Assembly (NCBI RefSeq): GCF_025698545.1
Contig: NC_068577.1
Location: forward strand, 3,009,501-3,073,500
DNA length: 64,000 nucleotides
Direction: 5' to 3'
Source of the DNA: Gossypium raimondii
Taxonomy: Eukaryota > Streptophyta > Magnoliopsida > Malvales > Malvaceae
The stretch's first letter is position 1. The number at the start of each line of letters is the position of its first letter. The notes under the pieces were generated by a model. The model worked only from the letters and a program-made list of their open reading frames with translations. It made no database searches and was not told the DNA's origin. Shown here in pieces: positions 1-12,600 of this stretch. A program made the position numbers and the translations under genes.

Positions 1-4
1 AAAG

Positions 5-62
5 AATGATGGAACACGTGGTATGTTAGGATTAATGATGGAACACGTGGTATGTTAGGATT
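5..62. repeat. 29-bp tandem repeat, two copies
   Basis: Two adjacent near-perfect copies of a 29-bp unit (5-33 and 34-62) open the window. Each carries the palindrome CACGTG inside ACACGTGG, a G-box/ABRE-like core. The array may continue to the left of the window. No gene lies within 9 kb to its right, so a promoter role cannot be argued from context. Confidence 0.8.
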
Positions 63-466
63 CATATCATACGCTTAGTTCGTTTCATCATTGCTTATCA
101 AAATACATAGGTAAATGTTGACATTACAATCCTAAGTTTGTATTATATGACTAAATATAACGTGGGAAAACAACTTACGTTAGCAATTAATATAAATGTT
201 TGTAGTACATGAGGTTAAATTGAACAAATTCATGTTAAAGCCTGTGATCTTAAGTCCAATTAGAGATAGATTGTATTAACTATTCGAGTTTGATTAACTT
301 CTAGAAATAAAGACATATATATATATATATATATATAGATTGTTTGGACTGATAATGTATAAAAAAATTATCTTAAATTTGTGTAAGTGAATGAATATGT
401 GTGTAACTCATGTATTTTAATACGTTAAAAAAATGTGCTCCCAAGGTTGTGAGCCAGAAGGTGATA
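63..466. other. AT-rich intergenic sequence with TA microsatellite
   Basis: No gene is seen. A short (AT)n microsatellite lies at about 316-338. The rest is AT-rich without recognisable coding or repeat structure. Confidence 0.6.
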
Positions 467-1796
467 TGTTAGGTACATAATTGTTAGCCCTAGTTTTTCA
501 AATGTTTTGATATAATAAAATAAAACTTTAAACTCTTACTCAGTTAAATTTGTAATCGGTTGATATAGGCCCTTAAAATTATTTTCAAAGTGTTTAGAAA
601 CTCAGATTTGTAAAATGTCTTTGAAAGATATTGGTTCATGACCAATTTTACCTTATTGAGACACTTCGACCAACACAAGTGGATACTTGTATTGATAAAA
701 GTAAGTTAGAAAGCATCTCGAGCATTCCTTCGAACTTCTACCAATACTTGAAGGTTCTTCTCTTGGTACACATGCAATTGTATCGATACTTAGGAGGAGT
801 TTTATCGATAGAAGTAAGTTAGAGAACACCCCAAACCACCCATCAAACTTTACCGGTACTTAAAAGGGTCTTTTACCAATACAAGTAAGCCAATAAGCAT
901 TTTTGGGTTCCCCTGCGCCTTCTACTAATACAAGTATTGGTACAAGTTTGAGCCCTTGAAACCCTCAGACTTCTACTAATACAAGTGGTCTTCTGCCAAT
1001 ACATCGAACTCCAACAGTCACATTTTTTAAGACTTCTATATCGACACAAATCCACTTGTACCAAAATAAGCAATTTGCAACCTACAATTAATGCTTAAAT
1101 TTAATGTTGCAACAACTCTAATTTACTCCCAACGTCCCCAAGGTTGTTAGAAGGCATAAATACAAGTCAATAGCTCCATATTAAAGATAAGAAACAAGTT
1201 TGCCAGGTCAATTATACAAAAATCTAATATATTCATCGATATTCTCTTTGTTCTTTATACACACTCGGGTAACCAGATCTCTTTTATTATTTTCAAGTGT
1301 TGTACTGTTATTGAGTGAGCTTTATCATTGTAATATCTTCCTTGAGAGGTGTCTTTAATCATTGTTATTATTTATCATATTTGTAAGGGGTTGCTTAAGG
1401 TTACACACACTTGGGTAACCATCTCTTTTATTCTTTTCAATTGTTGTATTGTCATTGAGCGAGCTTTATCATTGTAATATCTTCCTTGAGAGATGTCTTC
1501 AATCATTGTTATTATTTATCATATTTGTAAGGGTTTGCTTAAGGTTTTTGAGTAGAAACCATAAGGGAAATGACTCTATCTTGCCCAGTGAAAAGATAGT
1601 GTTTTGTAGAGGTTAAACCTTGTTCTTAAAAGGTTCTAATCTAATGAATTTAGGAAATCGTGGTAAGTTAAGGTAGTGAAGATAAACAATTGGAGCTTAA
1701 CTACCACAAATTCTTGAGTTTTCATTGTTTGCCTTATTTTTTTAAAATTTTAAAATCACCAATTCATCCCTCTCTTGATGATTCTCGAGCTTAACA
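467..1796 (+). mobile_element. Probable solo or orphan LTR remnant (Copia, SIRE-like), fossil
   Basis: This stretch starts with TGTTAGG and ends with a TTAACA-type terminus just after a segment resembling the pyrimidine-rich end of long plant Copia LTRs (about 1760-1795). Its left half holds degenerate modules built around ATCGATA and CAATACAAGT-like words, which long SIRE-type LTRs of dicots often carry. Its right half contains a direct duplication of about 140 bp (near 1258-1400 and 1401-1543). No internal coding region is attached and no clear target-site duplication is visible, so the ends are approximate. It may be only part of an LTR. Confidence 0.4.
1258..1543. repeat. Imperfect direct duplication, ~140 bp unit
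   Basis: Two consecutive segments share the same order of words: ACACACT followed by GGGTAACCA, a run ending CTTTATCATTGTAATATC, and a tail ending TTGCTTAAGG. Differences are single bases, so this is a local tandem duplication inside the LTR-like remnant. Confidence 0.75.
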
Positions 1797-3262
1797 GTAA
1801 TTTATACGTAGCATGGCTCTAGTTAGAATAGTAGCATCATAGTTCGATAAAAAGAGTAAATACTAACCTTTTAATGGCATCATATGATTTATGAAAATAG
1901 AACATACCCCTGGATCATCTGTTTGAGACAAATTAATAATTGTTTTCATTATGGAAGATGTAATTATTATTATGAGATAAAAAATTGAGTTAGGTGAAAA
2001 ATAGATAAATAATTTATATTAATTTTATTAAATTATAAATTAAGTATAAAAGATTTAGTTGGATAAATATAAAAACTGTTATAAATTAAAAATTAGAACA
2101 TTATTTATAGAGTAAAATATATTTTATGTTTTCACGAAAACAAATATTACCTATAATATCTATACTATTGCATTGCATGTTGTATATTAATGAAACATAA
2201 AATATGATGATTAAATTGTTAAAATATAAATAGTAGAAAAGTTATAAAATTGCGTAACACCAAATGGTTTTAAGGTGTTTTGCTACATAGAAAATGATTT
2301 ACAAAAATTATTTCTTGCATTTTTTTTTGTGTGTTTGTTTCATGAAAATCAATTTGGTTAATAGAAAATGACTTACGAATCAACAAAAAAGAAGAAGAAG
2401 CTAATTTTACTAGATATTGACTTATATATCATTTTAAAGAGCATAAGTTATTTTCTAAAAAAGTCATTTACAAGTAATTTGATTTTTATATAAAATTTAC
2501 TTGAATCAAGCATAATATTATTATAATAATATTTTTTATTTTTATTTTAAAATATTAAAATATTGATATCAAATATTATAAATTTTAGTATAATTATACA
2601 TACAGATTTAATTATTTTATATGATAATATAATTAATATAAATTTTTTAATAAATTATTTAATATTGCAATTTTATGTTAATAATATATTTTAGCATTTT
2701 TAAATAATATTTTTAATATTTTATTGAAAATATTTATATTGCTATTCAAAAATAAATATATACTACAATTTATAGATATTTCATAATAAATATTTTCTAT
2801 TATAAAATATGATTATTTTAATAATATAAATACAACAACTTGTTTAGATTATCCTTAGCCAAATTTATTCGTTTCAACTTCAATGTTTCACTATTTATTC
2901 TCATATATGTAATATATGTAACTTTAAATTAAATTTTAATTAAAATTTATTTATTATTAAATTTATATAAGATATTAATTATTATAAAATAAATTTCGAT
3001 TACCACAAGGAAATGCTTCTATAATATTATGTAACAAATTTAATTTATGGTTGTTTGTTTCACTAAAACAATTTTTAAAAATAATTGTAGGAAAAATTAT
3101 TACACAGTGATAAATATATTACAGAATCATCTAAACACAAAAAAAATATCAGCTTTTTCAGAAAATCATTACATTTTCTAAAATCCTTTTTGAAAACTAT
3201 TTTCAATGAAATAAACATATTCTTACATTATGTAAGTGAATCCTTCCCCTAATAATTTATTG
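1797..3262. other. AT-rich intergenic sequence, nothing recognised
   Basis: Strongly AT-rich with no open reading frame of interest, no RNA gene and no clear repeat ends. Confidence 0.6.
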
Positions 3263-3832
3263 GGTAAACTACATCCAAGGTCATTAAACTATTAATAAGT
3301 TTATATTTTGGTCACTCAATTTCAATAAGTTACAAAAAGACCATTGAACATTCAAAAGTTCTTGTTTAAGTTACTAAACTTTCCAAAAGTTTTTCTTCAA
3401 GTCACTACTCACTAGGCCGTTAAGCTTTTTTTTTTTAGAGTCCGATTAGCGAGCTCCAAGCAACGATTTGAAGATTAGTAGGGATAATTATTACCCATCG
3501 ACGGTTAGAAGAACATGTCTTAGATTTAAGTCGGTCTAACGATCAGTTTCAGAGATTGAAGAAGAAAGTTGTTTAGGTTTTGGTTCGCAGATTCGTGATA
3601 TTTGAAGTTGTTTCATGAAGAAAATTAAACTACAGAAGAGAAGAAGAATGAGAGCTTTTGATTGGTGTAGGCGGTGCGAATATAGAAGGTCATACATCAA
3701 CGATTTTAACAACTCATTGACTTAAATGAAAACTTTTGCATAGTTGGGTGACTATTTTGTAATCTTTTGAAGTTAAGTAACCAAAACATAAACTTAAAAA
3801 TAGTTCAGTGACATTGGTGTAATTTACCCTAT
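3263..3832. mobile_element. Inverted-repeat (MITE/foldback) element, GGGTAAACTAC ends
   Basis: The left end begins GGGTAAACTAC and continues with words meaning 'TCA(C/T)TAAACTATT'. The right end closes with their reverse complement and finishes GTAATTTACCC. The arms are about 80-100 bp around an unrelated centre of about 370 bp. Flanking sequence on both sides contains a TTTATT-like word, possibly an eroded target duplication. Related ends recur at 45174-45840 and 50004-51071. The form fits a non-autonomous, possibly Mutator-type element; that class assignment is inference. Confidence 0.65.
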
Positions 3833-6470
3833 TTATTTTATATTATATCAGGTGAGGATATGCTTATCCGGAAAAGGATGTGCGAAGAAAACGGAAGACT
3901 TCCGTAGATGGCGCGTGTGGGGGACGCACCAACTGTTAAATTTCAGGGACCAATTTTAACAAAACCACCATCCCGACTCTGTAGTGTGGATCAAGCCACC
4001 CATGAAACTTACATTCTGTACAGTTATTGGGGTTATTTTATTTTATTTTATTTTTTATATAAGTTTTAAATGATTAATATATTTATTAAAATTCACTATT
4101 TTTATTTTCATCACTTAATTAAAAATTAAAAATGGCTATTAATATTTTCAAAATTATTAAGTGACATTTGCTTAGCAGAAAAATAATATATTTTTAATTA
4201 GCATAATAATTTTAGTTCTCAATTTTTATATTTTTATTCAATTTAACCTTGATTTTATATAAAATTATAACTCTTTTTATAAAATTAAATGATAAATATG
4301 TAATCAAACATTTTTATATGTGAAATATTTTAAATACACATACAAAAATGTATAATACTAAAATTTACTATACTCATGATATAGATTGAAGACTAAATAT
4401 TACACATATAATAATTATATTTACTAAAAATAATTATATTTGTCAAAATTGTTTGATTTTATAAATAAAAGAGTTATTAATTAAAAGATAATTAAACATA
4501 AAATTTATAAATAAAAGAGTTATTAATTAAACATAAAATGATATATTTATTAGTTAAAAATAAAAACTTGAAACAACATGAAATAAAAATTATAAATATG
4601 TTTAGAAGAGGAATTGAACTTGAAACTCGAGGATGAAATCATTATTACTTAACTATTTAACCAAGGGAGTTAATATGTTAAATATATTAATTAAAAATAA
4701 AAAAATGTTAAAATAACAGGAAATAAAATTACAAATGTGAGTGAAAGAGGAATTAAACTTGGAACTCAAAGATAAAACCGCTAACATTTAATCATCTACC
4801 TAATAAAGCTAATTATATTTAAAAAGTCAAAAAATACGACTTCGCGTGTCCAGCTGGACACTTTCACACTCTTTCTTCAAAAATGATCTATGTTTTAAAT
4901 TTTTTTTAAAAATAACTTATTTGACCAATTAACTTTTTTTCTGACATATTTTACTAATTCAACCATAGAAACATGGGTTATAAAATTAGACGGGATATAA
5001 GCTTAGACTCCAAAAAGAAAAGAGTAAGGAAATAGTGGTAGCTACGGATGAGTAAAATTTGACTTGATTAAATAAGTTAATTTAAATTTCAAATTAATAC
5101 TTCAAGTTATTTAATGTTTTAAAAATAAATTGAACAAAATAGCTTAACTTAAATAGTTTAACTTGGATTTAAAATCTAGAACTCAAATTATTCTTAGCAT
5201 TGTTCAAGGTCTTTTGTTTTTCTTGACATATGTTGTTTTTGCACAAATCTTTTAGTTCTTAAAAAACTAGTTTGAGAAGGTTCAAGTGTCCAAAATAAAT
5301 TTCTAGATTCGTAAATTTATCAACATCAAATTTGTAATATATATATATATATATTCTTAGCAATTATGTCAGGAATAATGAAAAAGTATGAAAAATCTTT
5401 TGCTTGAGTGGAAAAGTAGAAAGAAAATCAATTTTAAGCGTATTTGATTAAAAAATACAAAGAATATAATTTTTTATCCTAATACATTAAAATTAATCTT
5501 TTCAAATATGTGCATGTTAGTTTGAAATGTTAGTTTGAAAAAAAACTTTATTTTTTTCTTTCCATTTTTCATATCTTCTACCAAATACATCAATAAAAAG
5601 AAAAATTATATTTTTTAACCTTCTAATTTTTACCCATTTAATTTTTCATTTTTGATTTTATTTCCTCTAAATAAAACCTTAAAATTTACGAATTAATTCA
5701 TTTATAAATCACTAAATATCAATAAAAAACATAATTTTGAAAATTTTAATAATAAGGAATAAATATTCAATCAATCATTAAAGCTTCATTCAATCAATTG
5801 ATAGTTGTGTAGAGTATTCTGCTTGATGTGCTGTCTGCACGCCTCTGAGTACGGTTAGGTGGTCGGCATCATGGGGGGCTCGTGGTCATGGCAGACCAAT
5901 TCAACTTTCTAAAAGATATTTCAAGCTTATACTCATTTGGTAAAGCAAATTGAAGATGCATTTGCCTTGGCCCTTGTTTGGTGGGTAGGGAAAAGTAACA
6001 CCATTCAAAATGTTCCTCTTGTATGATTACTATGGTTTAAATTTTAGATTTAGACATTAATTTTAATTTAGTATATAATATATGATGGTTGATTTTGTAT
6101 AATTATATATAAATATTGATTTTATTTTAGTTTTTATAAATTATTAATATTATCACTCATAAATTTATTATAAAAACATTATTACTTATAGAGTGATGTG
6201 AGAATAAAAATAAAAAAAATTAATTTAACGTTTTAAAAATATAAAAATAAAATCAAGGCCATGGTAAAATTTTATTTTAATGCTCTAAAAATTATAATTC
6301 AATTCTAGCCCATTAAGTTAAATTTATAGTCAAACCCCGTTAAAATAAATTTATAGTTATATATATATTTAAAATAAACTCATATTAATTACTAAGAAAG
6401 CAATAATAATCATCTCCAATAGTCCAGAGACTCTTAAAATCTTAAGTCGACAAGCTTACCTCGTGCACCC
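3833..6470. other. AT-rich intergenic sequence with one GC-richer patch
   Basis: No gene recognised. A GC-richer patch at about 3850-4020 has no usable open frame. An imperfect direct repeat lies at about 4553-4680 and 4685-4815, each copy with a GAGGAATT(G/A)AACTTG word. A (TA)n microsatellite is at about 5337-5354. Another GC-richer patch at about 5815-5990 has no recognised identity. Confidence 0.5.
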
Positions 6471-6479
6471 AGTCCTATG

Positions 6480-8310
6480 TATCTCCAACATACTAAAATC
6501 AGAACCATTACTATTCAACTCTAACAAGGTGACGTGGGAAGAGCATCCCATAAATGACAATCAACAAAAGACAAAGCTACCTGAGCAAGCTCATGAGCCA
6601 CTTTGTTAGCAGACTATTTAGTCCATTGGAAGGACAAACCTTGAGAAGAAGCACTTAATAAATTATAATCATCAAGAATCATACCAAAGTCAAAATGTTC
6701 AAATAAGATTTAGTAAGAGCCATTATCACATCATTAGAGTCTGGTTTCATCACTATATTATCCAATCTTAATTCCTTAAGTCACAAAGGAGCATCGCGGA
6801 TAGCAAGAAGTTCCGCCATCCGCACTCTACTTCATCAGGAAGGGTCCCGAATAATTCGTGCACAAACGAACCATCATGATTTCGAATAACGACTGCAATG
6901 AGGACTTGTTTTGAGCACTATCGAATGCAGCATCCATGTTGCATTTCAACTCATTCCGACCCGGCCGAATCCAATGCACATTTGACCGCTGTATCGAATC
7001 TGCCAGTTGCTGCACTTTTCAGTAAACAAAACAAGCCATCGACCAGTCCTGCACATACTGATCGACCACTACTATAACAGTGTGAAACAAGGTCGTCACC
7101 CCTTTTCAAAGGAGGAGGTTTTGATGCAGCCACAAACTCGAAGCAGCTGTCAACACTCTGCAAAATTGAAATACTAGACAAATTTAGAATCGCTAGAAAA
7201 AAAACCTCAACAGTGTCAAAATTAGCCGAGAGCCCAAAGTAATGCCAAACACCCAAAGCAATCGGGCACTGTAATAAAACATGCTCGGCATTCTCATGAC
7301 TATTACACCGACTACATAAAAGGTCAATGTTGCACCCTCCCTCGACCAGTCGGTCTTTACAAGGAAGGAAATGTCGCAAACACCGCCCTCAGAAATCCTT
7401 GACCTTTAGAGGCACTTGTAAATTCCAAAGCACATTCCAAGGACTTTCTACCGCAAATTGCATGATAAAGGAAAGCGAATTGACAGTCGTGTTGTAACCC
7501 AACTTCACCTCATACAACCCTATACGAGTCAAACGCCATACCAAACAATCGTCCGGCTTATTAAGGGCAATAGGAATAGCCAACACACGATCAGCATCAT
7601 ACGGCGCCAACATCCCTTTAACTAAGTCGACATCCCATCGGTCTCCCTCGGCAGTCAAAAAATCATGAACCCTCGTATCCGTAAAACCATCGATAGGCTC
7701 AGAAGCAATAAAGAAATTAGATCCGTCTGGAATCCAAGGGTCCTTAAAAACCCGTATCTCTCGGCCTATCCCCTATCTCCGACGAACCCCAAGCGACAAC
7801 TGCGTAGCAGCACAAATACTATTCCAAACAAATTAAGGATTACTACCTTCAACAGAATCAAGAAGCACTTCTTTCCCCGATCGAGATAAGAGCTTGTTCT
7901 TCCAACTAGATAGACGTTTGCTGAGACGTTCTCTGATAAACTGAAATATCTGCTTCTTGTTCCGCCCCACCAACGATGGCAAGCCTAAATAAAATCCTTG
8001 AGTAATAGACACATCCACTCCCATAACAGAACATGCATGTTGCTTATTCGGCAACTTCGTATTGGAGCTAAACATAACTCCTGACTTTTGATAGTTGATC
8101 GTCTGCCCTGACGCCTGCTCATAAATATTAAGAATCTACCGAACAGAATGACACTCCTCCGTAGTGGCCCTAAAGAAGAAAAAGTTGTCGTTGGCAAATA
8201 ACAAGGGAGAAACCGAGGGACCCCCTCTAGAAACGACAATACCACGAAGCTTGCCCCGCAGTTCCGCTTGCCGAAAAAGAAAGCTAAGGCCCTCAGCACA
8301 AAGAATGAAC
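6480..8310 (-). mobile_element. LINE (L1-type) fragment: reverse transcriptase end, zf-RVT and RNase H
   Basis: Read on the minus strand this is the 3' half of a non-LTR retrotransposon. Near 8290-8150 it encodes the reverse transcriptase stretch with VSRGGPSVSPLLFANDN, followed by ASGQTINYQKS. At 8075-7860 comes LGLPSLVGRNKK with the SSWKNKLLSRSGKEVLL region. At 7400-7230 there is a zf-RVT domain with CSRCNSHENAEHVLLQCP. At about 6960-6550 an RNase H-like tail ends AHELAQVALS. The frame shifts several times and at least one in-frame stop interrupts the RT part, so it cannot make protein. The 5' half (endonuclease) is absent, as expected for a 5'-truncated insertion. The poly(A) end is not clear. 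Confidence 0.85.
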
Positions 8311-9665
8311 AAATATGTATAATTAAATAAAAAATTAAATTTATTTATAAAAATAAAATTTTATATACATTTAAATAGCAATAAAAAATTCATACGTAAA
8401 TCAAAATTAACGTATCACCTTAAGTTTGAAATTTATAATGTGTAATAAAATGAATTATGCTAACATGTATGAGTAAATATATATTATATAGATACTATAT
8501 TTATAACATATTCATAAAAATTATTTAATAAATATCTTATATTTAATTAATCTATATTTATTATAAACCCTTTATTTGATATCACGAGTTATCAAAATAT
8601 CATCTCAATAAAAAATTAAAAATACCACTAAAATAATAGAATTCACAATTATAAATTGAAACATACATAAAAATTATTTAACTAAGTAATCACACCAAAG
8701 TTTATTTTATAACTTTATATTATTTTTAAAATATAATAAAAAGAACAACTCAAATAAAAATATTTACTTCTCTACTTTCTTTCATGTTCATTTTAGCTAC
8801 ATTTTATTACCTTATTATCAATCATTATCATTTTAAAAATAATTATAAATTAAAATTTGTATATTATTTTTACGTTGCACCCAACTTTTAATTTAATTTA
8901 ATTTAATTTGCAAAAAAAAAAAACATAATAAGTCAAAACCAAGTCAATCAATACCAAATCAATATTCTTGCCGAAACCTAAAACGCACCGTCTCCTTAGG
9001 AAACAGCTAAATTCTATGCTGCTATTGCTATTAACTCCACACGTTTCTAGTTTTATCCACTTTATCCGACACCTGTCCTCTTAACATTCCATCTCTTACA
9101 AATTAAAATCCATTTACCAAAATTGTAAAACCCCAAAAGTCTAATTATGAAATCCCGTCCTTATTCTTTAACAAAATTTAAACTTAGTCCTTTTATTTTA
9201 ATTTATTAAATTTTAGTCTCGACACTTTGTGAAAACAAATAAATTAGTCCAATTATTAGTAAGCACATGGACTTAAATCATTAATTAATATTATTTTTTG
9301 TATATAAATTAATCAAATTGCCAAATTTTAAGCATATAAATGGTTGAAATATTGAATTTTAGATTAGTGATTTAAAATAAAAGTTTAACTATTTTCTAAT
9401 TGGACAAAATTTTAACAAATTAATATAAAGGGGTTAAATTTTAAATTTCATAAAATAAAGTGATAAAATTCAAAATTAGACAAACCCAAAAATATTCGCC
9501 CACACACGCCCTTGCCTTTCGGCGATTAAAGATAAATAAAAAGAAAAGAAAAAGTAGTTATAAAATCACTTCAAAGCTCTAGATCTGCTCTACAGACAAA
9601 CTTGAGAAATCTTTGAGAAAATCTGAAATCTATTCCAGCATTTTCTTATAGCGATTAGTTTGAGA
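8311..9665. other. AT-rich intergenic sequence upstream of CAP1
   Basis: No gene recognised. The final 100-150 bp before 9666 become less AT-rich and probably contain the CAP1 promoter and 5' leader. I do not see a convincing TATA box. Confidence 0.5.
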
Positions 9666-12600
9666 ATGGAGGCGAAGCTGATAGAGAGGCTGGAAGCCGC
9701 GGTGGCTCGGCTGGAGTCTCTATCGGCCGGTGGAATCTCGGCGAGGGGATTACCGGACGGTGTTGATGAGGTGTCTTCGGATCCTTCGATTTTGGCGTTT
9801 GACGATCTGATGGCTCAATATGCGGCTAGGGTTTCGGCTGCTGCCGAGAAGATTGGAGGTCAAGTGCTGGATGTGACTAAGCTAGTTCTCGAGGCATTCT
9901 CTGTTCAAAAGAAACTTCTTATCGAGATCAAGCAGACTCAGGTCGCTGTTTATTTTTTTTCCCATTTTATTTAATTAAAATTTGAAGTGTCTATTTTGTT
10001 TGGATGAGCTTTTTATTAATTGCGCTTTTATAATTATTTTATTTTGTGATGGATTATGTGAAATTTAGTTAAATTACATTTATGTATAATGCATTCGTAT
10101 CTTGAATCTGGTTTTGGCGTTGATTTTGCAGAAAAGGGTTTGGTTTTAGGTACAGTGAGAACTGTAGGTGCAATCAGAGAGTGTCCCATTCCTGTTTGAA
10201 ATTCGACTATGATTGTTTCACGACCTTAAGAAAGTATGAAAACGATCGAGAATTGATATTACTAGCCAATTTTTTAAACAAATAATATTAGCGCGAGGAG
10301 CATTTAAGCAGTAGAGTTTATAGGAAGCTGTCTGAAGGTTTTATCGTAGAGCAAAATTAACATTTTGTGGCTTGCGTACGGTTTTCTAAATACTGATTCT
10401 AGGGCAGTAATATTGATTGTCTGGCCGCTATCTGCTTTTTGTCCTTATACTCTGCAAGTATCCTATTCCGTGGTTCTATTGTTTTCATGAAAATTTTTAA
10501 TGTCTTTCCACTCTGTTGGTACAGAAACCTGATATGGCAGGTTTGGTCGAATTTCTCAAACCACTGAATGAAGTGATCTTGAAGGTTAATGCTATGACGG
10601 AAGGGAGGCGATCTGATTTCTTCAACCACTTGAAGAGTGCTGGGGACAGTCTTTCAGCTTTAGCATGGATTGCTTACACAGGCAAAGATTGTGGTATGTG
10701 AATGTATGTTGTAGCCTATTTGCACATAGCTGTACCTTCACAATGAAGTGGCTCGCGCGTGGGGTGTAGCATAACTCCTAACTTATGTTGAAAAATATTA
10801 GGAGTCTGATTTACACTATTTGTTTAAAGTGTTGATTTACATTCCTGCCTTTGTCTGGAATTAGGCTCATACTTTCAACTAATAACGCTTTGGGAAAAAG
10901 TGTGTGACCCCAACCTGTGCTTGTCATGCTCAAGCATTTAGCCCTTTTCAATTTTATATGGCAATAGCATGTGATCTACTACCACTTGTTTTGATTCTTG
11001 GTAATGCTTTTCTTACTCAAGGTATGAGCATGCCTATCGCACATGTGGAAGAAAGTTGGCAAATGGCTGAATTTTATAACAACAAGGTACCTTTTTATTT
11101 GTAGGAAGCCACAACTCAAACTGAAACTTCCATATGGTAATTGTCTTAGCATTTCCATATCTTAATGTAATGTAAATATCAGGTTCTTGTAGAGTACAGA
11201 AACAAAGATCAGATCCATGTTGAATGGGCCAAAGCTTTGAAGGAACTGTATTTACCAGGTCTGAGGGATTATGTCAAAAGCCATTATCCTCTTGGCCCGG
11301 TATGGAGTGCTTCTGGTAAAAAGGCATCTAGTGCTTCGTCGAAAGCTCCTCCACCAGGGGCCCCTGCACCTCCTCCCCCTCCACCTGCTTCTCTTTTCAG
11401 CTCAGAACCTTCTCAGCCTTCTTCATCAAATCCAAAACAAGGGATGTCAGCTGTTTTCCAAGAAATTAGTAGTGGGAATGTTTCTGTAGGTAATCCTCTT
11501 TCCCTCCCTCTCTTCTGCTTTTCTGTCAATATTGAGCAACTATGATCTCATTCTCTTTATGTCTAGGCCTGAAGAAGGTTACTGCTGATATGAAGACGAA
11601 GAACCGTACAGATAGAACAGGTGTTGTTAGTGCCAGTGGAAAGGAAACACATTCAAGCTCCCCTTCTTTCTCAAAAGCTGGACCACCCAAACTAGAGCTG
11701 CAAATGGGTCGCAAGTAAGTGTGCATGATTCTTTTGCTTGTTTAACTTTATTTAGGTGGTTGGCAGTGGGAGTTGAATTTTTTTTGAAGTGTCTCTTCCT
11801 TGTGATACTGGCAGGTGGGCTGTTGAGAACCAAATTGGAAGAAAGAACTTAGTTATTGATGACTGTGATGCCAAACAGTCTGTGTATATTTATGGATGCA
11901 AAGATTCTGTTTTGCAGATTCAGGGTAAATTCATTATATCATATGCATAATTGTTTATTTTGACACCATGAATTTTTTTGTTATCTGAAAGAAATAACTA
12001 CTGAAAAGTTATGAGCAACTTAATGTTTTTGTGATATTGAGCAGGGAAAGTCAACAATATAACCATTGACAAATGCACTAAGATGGGAGTGGTATTTAAG
12101 GTTAGTAGGGCGAAGACCAACTTTTAACATTTATATTTTTGTTAAGCACATTCACATCTATACTCATTTATGCCTTTGACTTAAATGGCAGGATGTTGTG
12201 GCTGCTTGTGAGGTAGTAAACTGCAACGGTGTTGAGGTGCAATGTCAGGTATCTTTCTTCTTCTTCTTCTTACCGACTTCCTCTTTCTGGCATAGTTACC
12301 TTCAAAGCAAATACTGGCCATGGTATTATGTTTCATAGCACATGATGGTCTTTCTTTCCATGCTCTTTGACAGATATTGTTACTACTTATCAGTGATTGA
12401 TAGTTGTATTACTTATGATCATCTACTTTGTGGCTTTCGTAGGGTTCTGCTCCAACAATTTCAGTGGACAACACATCTGGCTGTCAGTTGTACTTAAGCA
12501 AAGACTCTTTAGGGACATCTATAACAACAGCAAAGTCAAGTGAGATAAATGTGTTAGTGCCTACTGGACCTGATGGTGACTGGGTAAGTTGACAACTTTT

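Noticed and set aside
631-822. 63-codon open frame near the left end
   Set aside because: It falls within the repetitive LTR-like remnant and shows no recognisable protein features.
7665-7889. Plus-strand 74-codon frame rich in Arg and Asn
   Set aside because: It is antisense to the LINE reverse transcriptase region, which explains the sequence.
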